Below, piece after piece: positions 1 through 10,000 of a DNA stretch of 64,000 bases. Position 1 is the first letter of the stretch; each line of letters begins with the position of its first letter. Below the pieces are notes generated by a model. It made no database searches, was not told where the DNA came from, and was given only the letters and a program-made list of their open reading frames with translations. The DNA is from UBA4416 sp040387555. GTDB taxonomy: Bacteria; Bacteroidota; Bacteroidia; B-17B0; Aurantibacillaceae. The DNA lies in the NCBI GenBank assembly GCA_040387555.1, contig JAZKDO010000008.1, forward strand, positions 1 to 64,000, written 5' to 3'. The position numbers and the translations under genes were made by a program.

Positions 1-111
<111 letters not shown>

Positions 112-144
112 GCATTATAACCAAAACTATTACAAAAAATAATT

Positions 145-175
145 AACGCATCGGAAAATTCGATGCGTTTTTTTT
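145..175 (+). terminator. Rho-independent terminator
   Basis: A 9-bp perfect stem (AACGCATCG at 145-153, CGATGCGTT at 161-169) with a 7-nt loop is followed by a run of T. It sits just after the stop of the Asn-rich protein and ends that transcript. Confidence 0.85.
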
Positions 176-210
176 GACATGATTTACTTTTAGAGTTAAT
201 TGAAAATTTT

Positions 211-218
211 TAGCTTTG
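211..218 (+). promoter_or_regulatory. Bacteroidota -7 box (TAGCTTTG)
   Basis: TAGCTTTG matches the TAnnTTTG consensus and lies 10 bases before the ATG of the cupin gene. No well-spaced TTG -33 element is visible, so only the -7 half is supported. Confidence 0.4.
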
Positions 219-228
219 TTTTAAAAAG

Positions 229-570
229 ATGGTAATTCCTTTTAAAGACGTAGACTGGACAAAGATTGAAAAAACAGAACACAAAGGTGAAAGTGGTACT
301 TCCTATTGGCAAACAATTCAATTTGAAGGTTTAAGGATTCGTATTGTGGAGTATTCCGAAAACTACATGGCTGATCACTGGTGTCAAAAAGGACATATTG
401 TTCATTGCCTTGAAGGCGAATTTGAAAGTGAAATGCAAACCGGTCAGAAAATTATTTTAAGAAAGGGAATGTCCTATGTCGTATCGGATGATATGAGTTC
501 CCACCGCTCTATAACAAAACAAGAAGTAAAGTTATTGATAATTGACGGAGACTTTTTGAAACTTGCTTAA
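229..570 (+). CDS. DHCW-motif cupin-fold protein
   Basis: A 113-residue soluble protein with the size and pattern of a single small cupin barrel. The segment DHWCQKGH at residues 49-56, followed by an acidic position (EGE) and later His residues, matches the motif that names the DHCW-motif cupin family. Cupin His/Glu residues often bind a metal, but the substrate of this family is unknown and no enzymatic role is claimed. The gene has its own -7 box and ends 6 bases from the convergent PAS gene. The start is the only reasonable ATG. The family call is fairly secure; the function is open. Confidence 0.75.
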   Translation: MVIPFKDVDWTKIEKTEHKGESGTSYWQTIQFEGLRIRIVEYSENYMADHWCQKGHIVHCLEGEFESEMQTGQKIILRKGMSYVVSDDMSSHRSITKQEVKLLIIDGDFLKLA

Positions 571-576
571 GGCCGT

Positions 577-966
577 TTAATCCGAAGTTTTCCCATCAGG
601 TAGTTCGCGGGTTAATTTTGTAAACCCAATCACTTTACCGTCGTCATCATGGAGTGCAGTAATCAATATACTTCCCCAAAAGGTTGTTCCATCCTTACGC
701 ACTCGTCTCCCAATGTGACGAGCTCTTCCTTCTTTTATAGCTTGTTCAATTAATTGCTCAGGAAGCCTGGCGTCCCTGTCCTGAGGTAAATAAAATATAC
801 TGAAATTCTGTCCCAGTATTTCTTTTTCTTTGTACCCTTTAATTTTTTCAGCTCCTTTATTCCATGATAAAATAGTGCCATCTCTGTCCATCAGTATGAT
901 CGCATAATCCTGAATCTCCTGGATCATTTTGGCATGAAGTAGTTCTAGTTCCTCTTTTTTGTTCAT
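577..966 (-). CDS. Solo PAS-domain sensor protein
   Basis: The 129-residue protein is almost entirely one PAS domain (about residues 15-122). It has the typical sequence DRDGTILSWNKGAEKIKGY, the ILGQ turn, and the PAC-like end VRKDGTTFWGSILITALHD with GKVIGFTKLTRE. There is no histidine kinase, GGDEF or DNA-binding domain, so it would have to signal through a partner protein or act as a small-molecule or redox binder. It is convergent with the cupin gene. Stand-alone PAS proteins of this length often result from gene splitting, but nothing here looks broken. Confidence 0.8.
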   Translation of the reverse strand: MNKKEELELLHAKMIQEIQDYAIILMDRDGTILSWNKGAEKIKGYKEKEILGQNFSIFYLPQDRDARLPEQLIEQAIKEGRARHIGRRVRKDGTTFWGSILITALHDDDGKVIGFTKLTRELPDGKTSD

Positions 967-1139
967 GGCAGTACGTTTTTAGCTCTTTTGAAAATTCGCC
1001 CATTAAAGAATTTTCGCGGTCACAATATACGGATTATGAGTTTTTTTCCATTTCATTATAGTTTACAAAATTCACACATAGTTGTTTATTCATAAAATAT
1101 AGTGATTCCAATACATAATTCTTACTTTTACTGTATTAA

Positions 1140-1601
1140 ATGACAAGGGAAGAAATATTTGAATTGATTGAAAAGATTGATGATCCTGTAAAAGATTATC
1201 AAAAGATAATTAGTAACCTCCATTATACTCATTATAATTTAATGGATTACTATAAAAAATCATTGGAAATTTATGACCTTACTCCAATGCAATCCAATGT
1301 ATTGAGCATTATCCACTACCATCAGCCAAAATCCCTTTCGCTTGAAGAAATAAAATCGATGGTTTTAGAGCCCGGCTCTGATGTCTCAAGAATCGTATTA
1401 AGATCGTCAGAAAAAGGGTTTGTAGAAAAAGTACAAAATGCTTCAAACAACCGTAAATTAGCAATTGCTATAACAAATAAAGGGTTAGATGTAATGAAAA
1501 GAATATCAGAGGATCATTCTTTTAACAATTTAACCCACAATTTTACTCTTGCAGAAGCTGAAGCATTTGTTTTGCTTTTAAAAAAACTACGGGTAAGTTA
1601 A
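1140..1601 (+). CDS. MarR-family transcriptional regulator
   Basis: A 153-residue protein with a central winged helix-turn-helix (about residues 45-115). TPMQSNVLSIIHYHQPKSLS leads into the recognition region with SDVSRIVLRSSEKGFVEK and a wing with NNRKLAIAITNKG, flanked by helices that would form the dimer interface. MarR proteins usually repress a neighbouring gene and respond to phenolic or oxidant ligands; no operator can be assigned. The gene is followed 90 bases later by an unknown protein that has its own -7 box, so the two may or may not be co-regulated. Confidence 0.82.
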   Translation: MTREEIFELIEKIDDPVKDYQKIISNLHYTHYNLMDYYKKSLEIYDLTPMQSNVLSIIHYHQPKSLSLEEIKSMVLEPGSDVSRIVLRSSEKGFVEKVQNASNNRKLAIAITNKGLDVMKRISEDHSFNNLTHNFTLAEAEAFVLLLKKLRVS

Positions 1602-1644
1602 TGAATTGTTAAAAAAAAGAATGCTTATTTTACTTCATTTTTGT

Positions 1645-1652
1645 TACATTTG
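1645..1652 (+). promoter_or_regulatory. Bacteroidota -7 box (TACATTTG) that decides a start
   Basis: TACATTTG matches TAnnTTTG exactly. It lies inside the 5' part of the open frame that begins with TTG at 1641, so transcription would start after that codon. This favours the ATG at 1692 as the translation start of the next gene. Confidence 0.4.
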
Positions 1653-1691
1653 TTGCAACAAGTATTGATTAATTTAGCACCGTCCTCGTAC

Positions 1692-2198
1692 ATGGAATTT
1701 TTTATAGATAAAAATAAATTTGTTTTTGAACACCTTCCAAAGTACGCTGAATATTTACTTGCACACCAACTAGATGAATTTGTAACCATTGGCATTCGCT
1801 TTGCGCGTGAAATTGAGCTTCCTCTAATGAAACCGCTTTCTAAATTGCCTGAAGAGGAACTTGTGAAGATGAGTCTGGACTCAAATAAATTGCAACTGCA
1901 AGCTTTGATTAATAATACGTATGCTGACTTTATAGAATTTAATTTGAATAATTGGGTTAATAATCAACTGGGAACAATTAAGGACGGTAAAGGTGTGGTA
2001 GATAAAAGTGAGGTTCTTGCAGAAGATCTTACCCTGGCGTTTTATATTAGGCGGAAACTATTTTCATATTTCTTATACGGCTATACACAAAATGTTTCCA
2101 TAAGGCAATTGATTATTAATGAAGTTGATCAGTTTACCACCTATGAAGAGCTTGCTTCCCTGAAATTATTCTTTAAAATGCAAAAGGAAATTATCTAA
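1692..2198 (+). CDS. Hypothetical protein, 168 aa
   Basis: The frame is open from a TTG at 1641, but the ATG at 1692 (MEFFIDKNKFVFEHLPKY) is preferred because a TACATTTG -7 box lies between the two. The product is an alpha-helical soluble protein without signal peptide or membrane segment and is rich in Leu, Glu and Lys. No catalytic motif is recognised. The helical pattern, with conserved-looking Arg residues (RFAREIELP), resembles small regulatory or signalling helical-bundle proteins, but that is only an impression. It lies downstream of a MarR gene in the same direction and converges on a T9SS cargo gene. Confidence 0.6.
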   Translation: MEFFIDKNKFVFEHLPKYAEYLLAHQLDEFVTIGIRFAREIELPLMKPLSKLPEEELVKMSLDSNKLQLQALINNTYADFIEFNLNNWVNNQLGTIKDGKGVVDKSEVLAEDLTLAFYIRRKLFSYFLYGYTQNVSIRQLIINEVDQFTTYEELASLKLFFKMQKEII

Positions 2199-2238
2199 AA
2201 AATAACGGATATTTTATTAAACAATTGCTTACCCTTAC

Positions 2239-3879
2239 TTAGTTGATAATAATTTTTTGACATGATGATCTCATTTGTGTAGTTATCTTCAAAAAGTAAA
2301 TTCCACTTTTAAATTGTGTTAAATCAATTATGGTTTCTTTACCTGACAATATTCCGCAATAGCATGTTTCTCCTAATGAATTGCTAACTGATATTTGGGT
2401 GTCTTCATATTCATTTGATTTAATACTAAACATGCCGGTATTAGGGTTAGGAAACACGGTGAATTTATGATCAGATAATAATTCGTCCAACGATACAGTA
2501 ACTGAAAGCTTTGCAATAAATGCATCGGTACGTTTATAACTCAATAAATTATTTCCATCAAAAGATCCTCCATCAAGTATCGCTCCTGTGGTGTAAACAA
2601 AACCTGTTTGCGCGCAGATAGCTATCCCCGATTCATAGCCGTTAACTTCGAATGTATCTGCGATTCCGCCCACTGTTTTTGTCCAAAGAAAATTTCCCAT
2701 ATTATCTAAAGCAGAAATAAAAATATCCGAACTATCAGCCGCGGTCACGGATGCGGTTCCAAAATTTGAGTTAAGCCCAAACTGCCCGGTCATAAAAATA
2801 GTTGTGCCATCACTTCCAATTCCCCTGGCTCTATCAGCAACCGGACCACCACCATGACTTACCCATTGATAGTTACCATTTTGATCATAGCTTACCACAA
2901 AAGCATCAGCATAACCGTTAGGCCATACATCAGTAGATCCGTCAAATTTAGCGCCGCTGAATTCCCCGGAAACATATATTTTATTGTTATTATCTTTCGT
3001 AATCGACCAGGCAACATCATCATAATCTCCTACTATACTTTTAACCCACAATAATGTTCCATTTGGATCGTATTTAGCAACATAACCATCATAAAATTTT
3101 CCAAAAGGAGTATTGGCAGTTGTATAGGTAGTAGATCCAAAAATTGCCCCATCCGAATACATCCCACATACATAAATATTACCAGAAGCATCACACTCTA
3201 CCGATTTACCCTCATCTCTTCCTGGTCCTCCGGCATGCTTCATCCATAAAAGATCTCCAGTTGCCGTGTATTTTGCCACAAACATATCCTGTAAACCTTT
3301 TGATGGAATTATAATACCCGCAAACCTTGTTGTATCATAATAGTAACCACAAATTACAATGTTGCCTGTATTATCTAGTGCCATGCCTAGGGCTTTCTCA
3401 TTATAGTAATAACCATCAGTTCTTGCCCATTGAAGGTTACCGCTCAAATCATAAGCTGCTATAAAAATATCATTATCCCCTGCAGGATTTAATGTAACAG
3501 TTGAACCGGGAAATGAGATAATAGCATTTCCATCTTCTACTTCCCCGGTTATATAAACATTACTCGTTTTATTGGTCGCAATAGCATGAGCATAATCGCC
3601 ATTAAAGCCGCCTCCAGTTTTTATCCAGTTTAAAGTTCCGGATGGAGAATATTGAGCGAGGTATATATCATGATTTCCCTGGCAAGGCAAAGTAACACCA
3701 CTGAAAATTGCATTGTCTTCATATTTTCCAGTTACATATACGTTTCCATTATTATCGGTAGTAATTCCATAACCATAATCATAAGCATATCTACCCTCGT
3801 CTTTAGCCCATTCAAAACTTTGAGCAAAATTAAATTTAAAAATCCCTGCCAGTAATATTATTAAGTAAATTTTTTTCAT
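2239..3879 (-). CDS. Secreted SBBP beta-propeller protein with T9SS type A sorting domain
   Basis: A 546-residue protein. An N-terminal signal peptide (KKIYLIILLAGIFKFNFAQ) is followed by about seven repeats of the SBBP type, with patterns such as DNNGNVYVTG followed by a stretch ending in GTLNWIK or similar. These repeats form a beta-propeller. The last 75 residues contain FPNPNTGMFSI and end in GIYFLKI with a basic tail, the type A C-terminal domain that directs export through T9SS and attachment to the cell surface. The repeat region may bind ligand or only scaffold; the function is unknown. It is a separate unit from the OmpA-PorP-adhesin genes to its right. Confidence 0.85.
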   Translation of the reverse strand: MKKIYLIILLAGIFKFNFAQSFEWAKDEGRYAYDYGYGITTDNNGNVYVTGKYEDNAIFSGVTLPCQGNHDIYLAQYSPSGTLNWIKTGGGFNGDYAHAIATNKTSNVYITGEVEDGNAIISFPGSTVTLNPAGDNDIFIAAYDLSGNLQWARTDGYYYNEKALGMALDNTGNIVICGYYYDTTRFAGIIIPSKGLQDMFVAKYTATGDLLWMKHAGGPGRDEGKSVECDASGNIYVCGMYSDGAIFGSTTYTTANTPFGKFYDGYVAKYDPNGTLLWVKSIVGDYDDVAWSITKDNNNKIYVSGEFSGAKFDGSTDVWPNGYADAFVVSYDQNGNYQWVSHGGGPVADRARGIGSDGTTIFMTGQFGLNSNFGTASVTAADSSDIFISALDNMGNFLWTKTVGGIADTFEVNGYESGIAICAQTGFVYTTGAILDGGSFDGNNLLSYKRTDAFIAKLSVTVSLDELLSDHKFTVFPNPNTGMFSIKSNEYEDTQISVSNSLGETCYCGILSGKETIIDLTQFKSGIYFLKITTQMRSSCQKIIIN

Positions 3880-4070
3880 TCATTTACGTTTTTTGTTATG
3901 CTAAAATTAGCCGGCTATCTATCAATAACTTTATTCTTTTCGCTGATCAATAAATAAAGATCGCTGTTAATGATTTTATGTTCAATTTTTTGCAAACCCT
4001 TTCCTTATTTTTAGGATTTATATAACAGGATATGAATTTCATAGTAAAATTAGGAACTGTTTTAAAATGC

Positions 4071-4098
4071 AAAACCCGCTGATGACTCAGCAGGTTTT
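4071..4098 (-). terminator. Probable terminator of the adhesin/PorP/OmpA unit
   Basis: Two 12-nt arms (4071-4082 and 4087-4098) pair with one mismatch around a 4-nt loop. On the minus strand the hairpin is followed only by a short T run. It lies 28 bases past the OmpA-family stop. Confidence 0.5.
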
Positions 4099-4125
4099 GT
4101 TTAATCAAATCTATCTAATAGTGCA

Positions 4126-6087
4126 TTATTTTTTCATTATGATAAATTCTGTACGTCTGTTCTTTTGAAATTCTTCGTCCGAACAGCTTGAAACAAGATC
4201 ACCCTCGCAAGAACATCCGTTCACAGGATTTTCTTCACCAAAACCTTTGCCGGAGATACGTTCAGGTTTTGAAATTCTAGCTTTAACATACCACGCAGAA
4301 GTTTTTGCACGCTTGTCAGATAATGCCTGGTTATATTCTTTAGTAGCCCTGCAATCAGAATAAGATCTTAGTTCTACAACTAAATATGGATGATCATTCA
4401 TTACTTTAACAATTTTATTTAATTCATCAACCGCATCGGGACGTAAATTATATTTATCAAGATCAAAATAAACTGTCTCAGTTTTGAAGTCACCCGTATA
4501 AGTTTTCGAGTCTACAATTTTCCCCAAATCAGCTCCAACTTCAATTTGTTTAGCAATGGCTTCCTCTTTACTTAATAAAGTAACGTCAGCTGTTACAACA
4601 TTTTCTTTTTCGAAAGCAACTTTAGTTTGTCCGTCAGTATATTTTTCTTTCTTTCCTTTTAATTCATATTTTGTATCTGTACCAACTACAAAAGAAAAAG
4701 CACCTTCCGAATTTGTTGTTACCGTATCCAGTACATTTCCTTTATCATTTAACAATGTAATAAATGTATTTGGAATCTCTTTTCCTTCTATATTCTTAGC
4801 AATGCCCTGAATCTTTTTTTCAACTGCAAAGCCTTTTAATAAATCAAAAGCATAAATATCATCAAAACCTTCTCCACCCTCTCTATCAGATGAAAAATAG
4901 CCTTTGTTGGTTTTGGTATTTACAATTGCTGCATAATCATCATATTGTGTATTTAATGGAGAACCAGCATTATATGGAGTGCCTAATTTTGATCCGTTTG
5001 CCTGACAAATAAAAATATCTATTCCTCCAAGTCCAAAACGTCCATTTGAAGAGAAGAGAAATGCCTTACTATTTTCATCATAAAAAGGAAAAGTTTCATC
5101 GCCTTCGGTATTTATTTCGGGTCCAAGATTTTCTGCTTTACTCCATGTTCCATTACCATCTTTAGTTGATTTATAAAGATCACTTCCTCCAAATCCTCCT
5201 GGCATATCACTTACAAAGTACATGGTATTACCATTTGCAGATAGGCAAGGATGCCCAACTGAATAATCTTTATTATTAAGGTAGAAAGGCTCTTCATTTG
5301 ACCATTTACCTTCGGTGTTTTTTGTAAAAAATATTTGTAGTGTTACAACCTTATCTTTTTTTGAAAGATCGTAATTATTTTTTGTGAAGGCTGCAATATT
5401 GCCATCAGCGCTAAAACTAGCCGGGCCATCATGCATTTTTCCATCCAATTTCTTAGAAAGTAATTTTGGTTTTTTTAGTTGATCACCATCCATCTCAGAA
5501 ATATACATATCAAGATAAGGTTCTCCGTTCCAGTTTGATTTACGTGCAATCATTTTTGCGTTTGATCTGCTGGATGCAAACACGATATTGTTTTTATAAT
5601 AAGATGTCCCAAAATCCTGTGCACCTGTATTTAAGTCTAAATGCGTGATTTTGTATTTATCATCATCAGTTTTTATGCTGTTTAAATTTCCTTTGTTAGC
5701 AAGATAATCTTTAGAGCGCAAATCATTTGGCTTAAGATCTTTGTATTTATCCATCCAGTTATTAGATTCATCATACTTACCATTGCTTTTTAAAATCATG
5801 GCATAATTGAAAAAATCTTCAGCCTGATTTCCTTCCGGCATTGTAACCAATTTAGCATAAGCTATTTCTGATTCTTTAAATTTACCTATGTTACTATAGC
5901 TTTTTGCTAAATGGCGTTGTCCGTCAGTAGTTAAATCCTTTGAACGTTTATATAGATCAATGGCTTTGTCAAATGCATAAGTAAAATAATACTTGTCGCC
6001 TTTTAATTCCTTTCTTGATTTATCTGCAGCACAAACATTAAGAGCGGCCGCAAGACATAAGGTAATTGTTATAATAAATGTTTTCAT
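4126..6087 (-). CDS. OmpA-family protein with TPR and PD40 repeats (PorE-like architecture)
   Basis: A 653-residue envelope protein: signal peptide (residues 1-20), TPR-like helices (about 25-130), PD40/WD40-like propeller blades (about 150-410, for example NKGYFSSDREGGEGFDDIYA), a carboxypeptidase-regulatory-like beta-sandwich (about 420-490), and a C-terminal OmpA peptidoglycan-binding domain (about 540-653; VELRSYSDCRATKEYN, QKNRRTEFII). The same domain set is found in PorE, the T9SS protein that links the machinery to peptidoglycan, and in accessory proteins encoded next to PorP/SprF genes. The gene lies 26 bases after the PorP/SprF gene, so the two are almost certainly co-transcribed. 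It probably anchors the partner complex for the adhesin upstream in the same unit. Confidence 0.85.
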   Translation of the reverse strand: MKTFIITITLCLAAALNVCAADKSRKELKGDKYYFTYAFDKAIDLYKRSKDLTTDGQRHLAKSYSNIGKFKESEIAYAKLVTMPEGNQAEDFFNYAMILKSNGKYDESNNWMDKYKDLKPNDLRSKDYLANKGNLNSIKTDDDKYKITHLDLNTGAQDFGTSYYKNNIVFASSRSNAKMIARKSNWNGEPYLDMYISEMDGDQLKKPKLLSKKLDGKMHDGPASFSADGNIAAFTKNNYDLSKKDKVVTLQIFFTKNTEGKWSNEEPFYLNNKDYSVGHPCLSANGNTMYFVSDMPGGFGGSDLYKSTKDGNGTWSKAENLGPEINTEGDETFPFYDENSKAFLFSSNGRFGLGGIDIFICQANGSKLGTPYNAGSPLNTQYDDYAAIVNTKTNKGYFSSDREGGEGFDDIYAFDLLKGFAVEKKIQGIAKNIEGKEIPNTFITLLNDKGNVLDTVTTNSEGAFSFVVGTDTKYELKGKKEKYTDGQTKVAFEKENVVTADVTLLSKEEAIAKQIEVGADLGKIVDSKTYTGDFKTETVYFDLDKYNLRPDAVDELNKIVKVMNDHPYLVVELRSYSDCRATKEYNQALSDKRAKTSAWYVKARISKPERISGKGFGEENPVNGCSCEGDLVSSCSDEEFQKNRRTEFIIMKK

Positions 6088-6113
6088 GTTTTTTTCTTTA
6101 TAATATATTTTAT

Positions 6114-7055
6114 TTAAAAATGTCTTGGCGTACGGATTTGTTTTTTGCTGTTAAAAATAAAATCATAACGTAACATGATCTCATGACTTCCCTGGTTGTA
6201 ACGACCTGTTTTTAAACCATAAGACCAATCATAAGAATATCCTACATGCAACTGATCTGTTAAATTAACTCCGATAAGTCCACCAAAAGCATCACCGGTG
6301 CGGTACATAGCTCCTAACGTTAATTTTTTCATAATAACAAATGATGCTGTAACATCCGCCTGCATAGGCGCTCCTGGTGTAGCCTTTACCAAAGTTGTTG
6401 GTTTAAATGCAAGATTATCTCCAAGATTAATCACACCACCTGCAATGAAAAAATAATGCCTTTGTTCGGTTCCAATTAAAGTTGTACCTCCCACCTGACT
6501 TACTTTGGAATAATTGTTTTGTATTAATCCTGGTGCAGAAATACCGGCATAAAAACGTTCTCTTGAATAATAGATACCAAAACCAAAATTAGGAACGGCT
6601 CTGTTAGAAATATTATTCTGGAAAGAAGGATCGTTTTGTTGATCCAATTCCAATGAATTTAAATTTGCCTGAAAAATATTTGCTCCTCCACTTAAACCTA
6701 AAGACAATTTTGATTTTTTTGTCAGGTTCATTCTATAAGCAAAATCAGCAAAGATGGACGTTCTGTTAGTGGGTCCTATTTTATCATTTAAAACAGAAAG
6801 ACCTACACCAATGTGCTCATTAACTAAAGGAGAGTGCATTGTTAATGATTGAACAACGGGAGCTCCTTTAAAATTTACCCATTGTGAACGATGAAGACCT
6901 GTTACCGTTAGAGCCTCTCTGCTTCCTGCATAAGCAGGATTTACCATTAATGTATTGTACATATAATGTGTATACATCGGGTCTTGTTGTGCCTGGGAAG
7001 ATAAACTCCCTAAGGTTGTAACGAGTGCCAGTGTTATTTTTTGAAGTGTTTTCAT
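6114..7055 (-). CDS. PorP/SprF family T9SS membrane protein
   Basis: A 313-residue outer-membrane beta-barrel protein with a signal peptide ending near residue 22 (LSSQAQ). The N-terminal block QQDPMYTHYMYNTLMVNPAY, with the following AGSREALTVTGLHRSQWV, is the family hallmark. The C-terminal strands end in EIMLRYDF. In Flavobacterium johnsoniae SprF is needed for secretion of the type B cargo SprB, and PorP-like proteins bind type B sorting domains at the surface. Here the gene sits between a type B cargo and an OmpA-family gene, the usual order for a dedicated docking module, so this protein probably holds that adhesin. Confidence 0.9.
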   Translation of the reverse strand: MKTLQKITLALVTTLGSLSSQAQQDPMYTHYMYNTLMVNPAYAGSREALTVTGLHRSQWVNFKGAPVVQSLTMHSPLVNEHIGVGLSVLNDKIGPTNRTSIFADFAYRMNLTKKSKLSLGLSGGANIFQANLNSLELDQQNDPSFQNNISNRAVPNFGFGIYYSRERFYAGISAPGLIQNNYSKVSQVGGTTLIGTEQRHYFFIAGGVINLGDNLAFKPTTLVKATPGAPMQADVTASFVIMKKLTLGAMYRTGDAFGGLIGVNLTDQLHVGYSYDWSYGLKTGRYNQGSHEIMLRYDFIFNSKKQIRTPRHF

Positions 7056-7095
7056 TTTTTATAATTTTTATTGAATGTTGTTCTAATTTTATATT

Positions 7096-10000
7096 TTATC
7101 TGTTTAAATAGATTGTTCCTTTATAAACCGGAGTACCATCATTCAGATCGAGTACATAAAAATAAGTGCCGACAGGTAATTCATTTCCGCCAATTCTTAC
7201 ACCAGTTGTGGCACTTCCGTTCCATGTATTTTGGTAATTCGAGGTTTCATACACTTTATCACCCCAACGGTTAAATATGGTGAAGTTGTTACTTGTATAA
7301 ATCTGGATTCCCCTGATGAAGAACACATCATTGATTCCATCACCATTTGGTGAAAAACCTTCCGGGATAAAGAAATAAATTGAATCACAATTGATAACTG
7401 AAACATCTGTTGTTGTAGAAGCTGTTCCGCAACCCGTAGTAACATTTAAAGAATAAGTTCCTGCATCAAACATTGTTGGGTTAGCAATAACCGGATTTTG
7501 TGAAGAAGAAGAAAAAGCATTCGGGCCTGACCAGCTATAGGTAGCTGATGAAACTGTTTGCGCTGTAAGATTCAAAGATGTGTTTTCACATACTTGAGAA
7601 TTACTTCCTGCTACAGCAATAGCTGCAGAATTCAACGACAGAGAAACCATATTAGATGTATCATTTGGTGCGCATGCGCCAATAACAACAACATTATAGT
7701 TTGATGCTACATCTAAAGCACTTACAGGATTAATTGTAAGAGTTGCTGTGTTTACACCTGATGTATTTCCAGTGTTAGCTAAAATTGTACTTCCTTTTCT
7801 CCATTGGTAAGTTATAGAAGATCCCACGGCAGTTATAGAAAAGCTAACAGATCCGCCTAAACAGGTTGATTTATTAGTTGGCTCCGTAATTATTACAGCA
7901 CCACCAATAACTAAAGGAACGTTGATTGACGTGGCACTTGGCGCACATAAACCAGATACAACAACATTATAATTTGTTGCAGCATCACCTGCACCTGCCG
8001 GATTAATCGTTAGAGTTGCAGTATTAGAACCTGAAATATTTCCACCATTAATTAAATTAACAGTTCCTTTTCTCCATTGGTAAGTAAGGCCGGTTCCGGT
8101 AGAAAAACCAGAGAAATTAACAGAACTTCCTGAACATGCAGCCTGTGGAGTAGGTTCAGTTATAATAATTGGGTTATTTAATCTTAAAAAAACATTTATT
8201 GAAGTATCATTTGGGGGACAGTTTCCTGTTATCACTAAATGATAATTTGAAGCTGTGTCAGTTGTATTCACCGGGCTAATAGTAAGAGTTGCAGTATTTG
8301 CACCTGAAATGTTTCCTCCATTGATTAAATTTACCAATCCTTTTTTCCATTGATAAGTAAGAACGGTTCCTGAAGTTGCTACAGAAAAACTAGCTGAAGC
8401 TCCAGGACAAACTGTTTGATTGGAAGGTTCTGATGTAATAACAGTACCCCCAACATTTAAAGAAACCAATATAGAAGTATCATTTGGAAGACATCCGTTT
8501 GACACAACAACATAATAATTTGAAGCTGTATCTAATAAAGTTACAGGACTAAGGGTAAGTGAAGCAGTAGTTGCCCCTGAAATAGTTGCACCATTGATTA
8601 TATTAATCAATCCTCTTTTCCATTGATAGGTAAGTTGAGATCCTGTAGCCGCAACGGTAAATGTTGCAGAGTTACCAAGACATACTAGTTTATCAGATGG
8701 TTCTGAAGTAAGGACAGGCGCTGATTTAACAACCAAAGAAACATTTATGGAAGTATCACTGGGTGCAAACGTACCACTAACAATCACATTATAATTAGAG
8801 GCGGCATCAATTAAAGCCGCTGGATTAATAGTAAGTGTTGGAGTTGTTGCTCCTGAAATATTTGCTCCATTAACTAAACTTACGTTTCCTTTTCTCCATT
8901 GATAAGTAAGATTGTTTCCTGTTGCTGAAACGATAAAAATTGCTGAACTTCCTACACATACGGTGTCATTAATTGGATCCGTTATAATGATTGGCGAATT
9001 AAATCCACATGTTCCTACAGGTATATTAACCGTTACTGCATTTGTGTTTACTGCACCATTAATTGTCAATACTTTTCCGTTAATAAATGCATTTGTTTGT
9101 AGGTTCACTGCACCTGCTGAAATTATTGTACCATTGAATAGAGAATTGCTATTAATGTCAGTTGCACCGTCTATTTTCCAATACACGTTTTTTGCCTGCG
9201 CTCCATTTTTTAAAATAACTCTTGAATTGACACTGGTTGAAAAAGCACCATCTATCTGGATTACAAATACTGCATTTGCACTTCCCTGAGCATCTAAATA
9301 AAGAGTATCAGTTAATGCTGTAGCCCCACTTAAAAGATAAGTATGAGGAGTTAAAACAAGGTTGTGGCCAAACAAAGCTGGCGCCATTAAAAGGATATCA
9401 GCAGGCAAGGCGTTCAAATAATTATATGCGGTGTTTAAATCAGTACCACAGGATGCTGTTGCAGCATCCGGAACAGGATGAATCATTCCTGTTACAAATA
9501 AAGGATTAAACCCGGTAGTTCCACCACTGTTTGTTCCAACATCACCTCTAACTAAGGTAGGATCAATGTTGTTAGTAACAGGTCCAATTGAAGAAAATAT
9601 GGCGAAACATTCTGCAGACGCCAAATTCGGAGCTAGTGGCCCAACAAGAACCGGGCTTCCGCAACCGATTGGTGTATATCCAAAAATACCGCCTACAGTA
9701 ATTGCTCCGTTAGTTGAAAGTGCTCGTCCTTCTAATGTATCACCTGTACTCATATTAATGGCTGCATTGTTAGCAATAACAGTTCCACGCATTGTAGTTC
9801 CTGCGGCCATATCAACCAAGCCTTCTACTTGCCAGAATACATTACAAGCTTTTGTTCCATTAACTAATTTAACTTTTGAATTAGCATTAGTAGAAAAAGG
9901 GCCTAGAATTTTAAATATAAAAACAGCATTAGGATTACCTAAGCCATCTAATATTAAATCTAAACTTAACGTTGAGGCACCTGGTGAAGAGTGGACTCCA

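Noticed and set aside
8912..9289. Open frame on the plus strand inside the ice-binding adhesin gene
   Set aside because: It is antisense to the repeat-rich adhesin, whose codon bias keeps the opposite strand open; the sense frame has clear domains.
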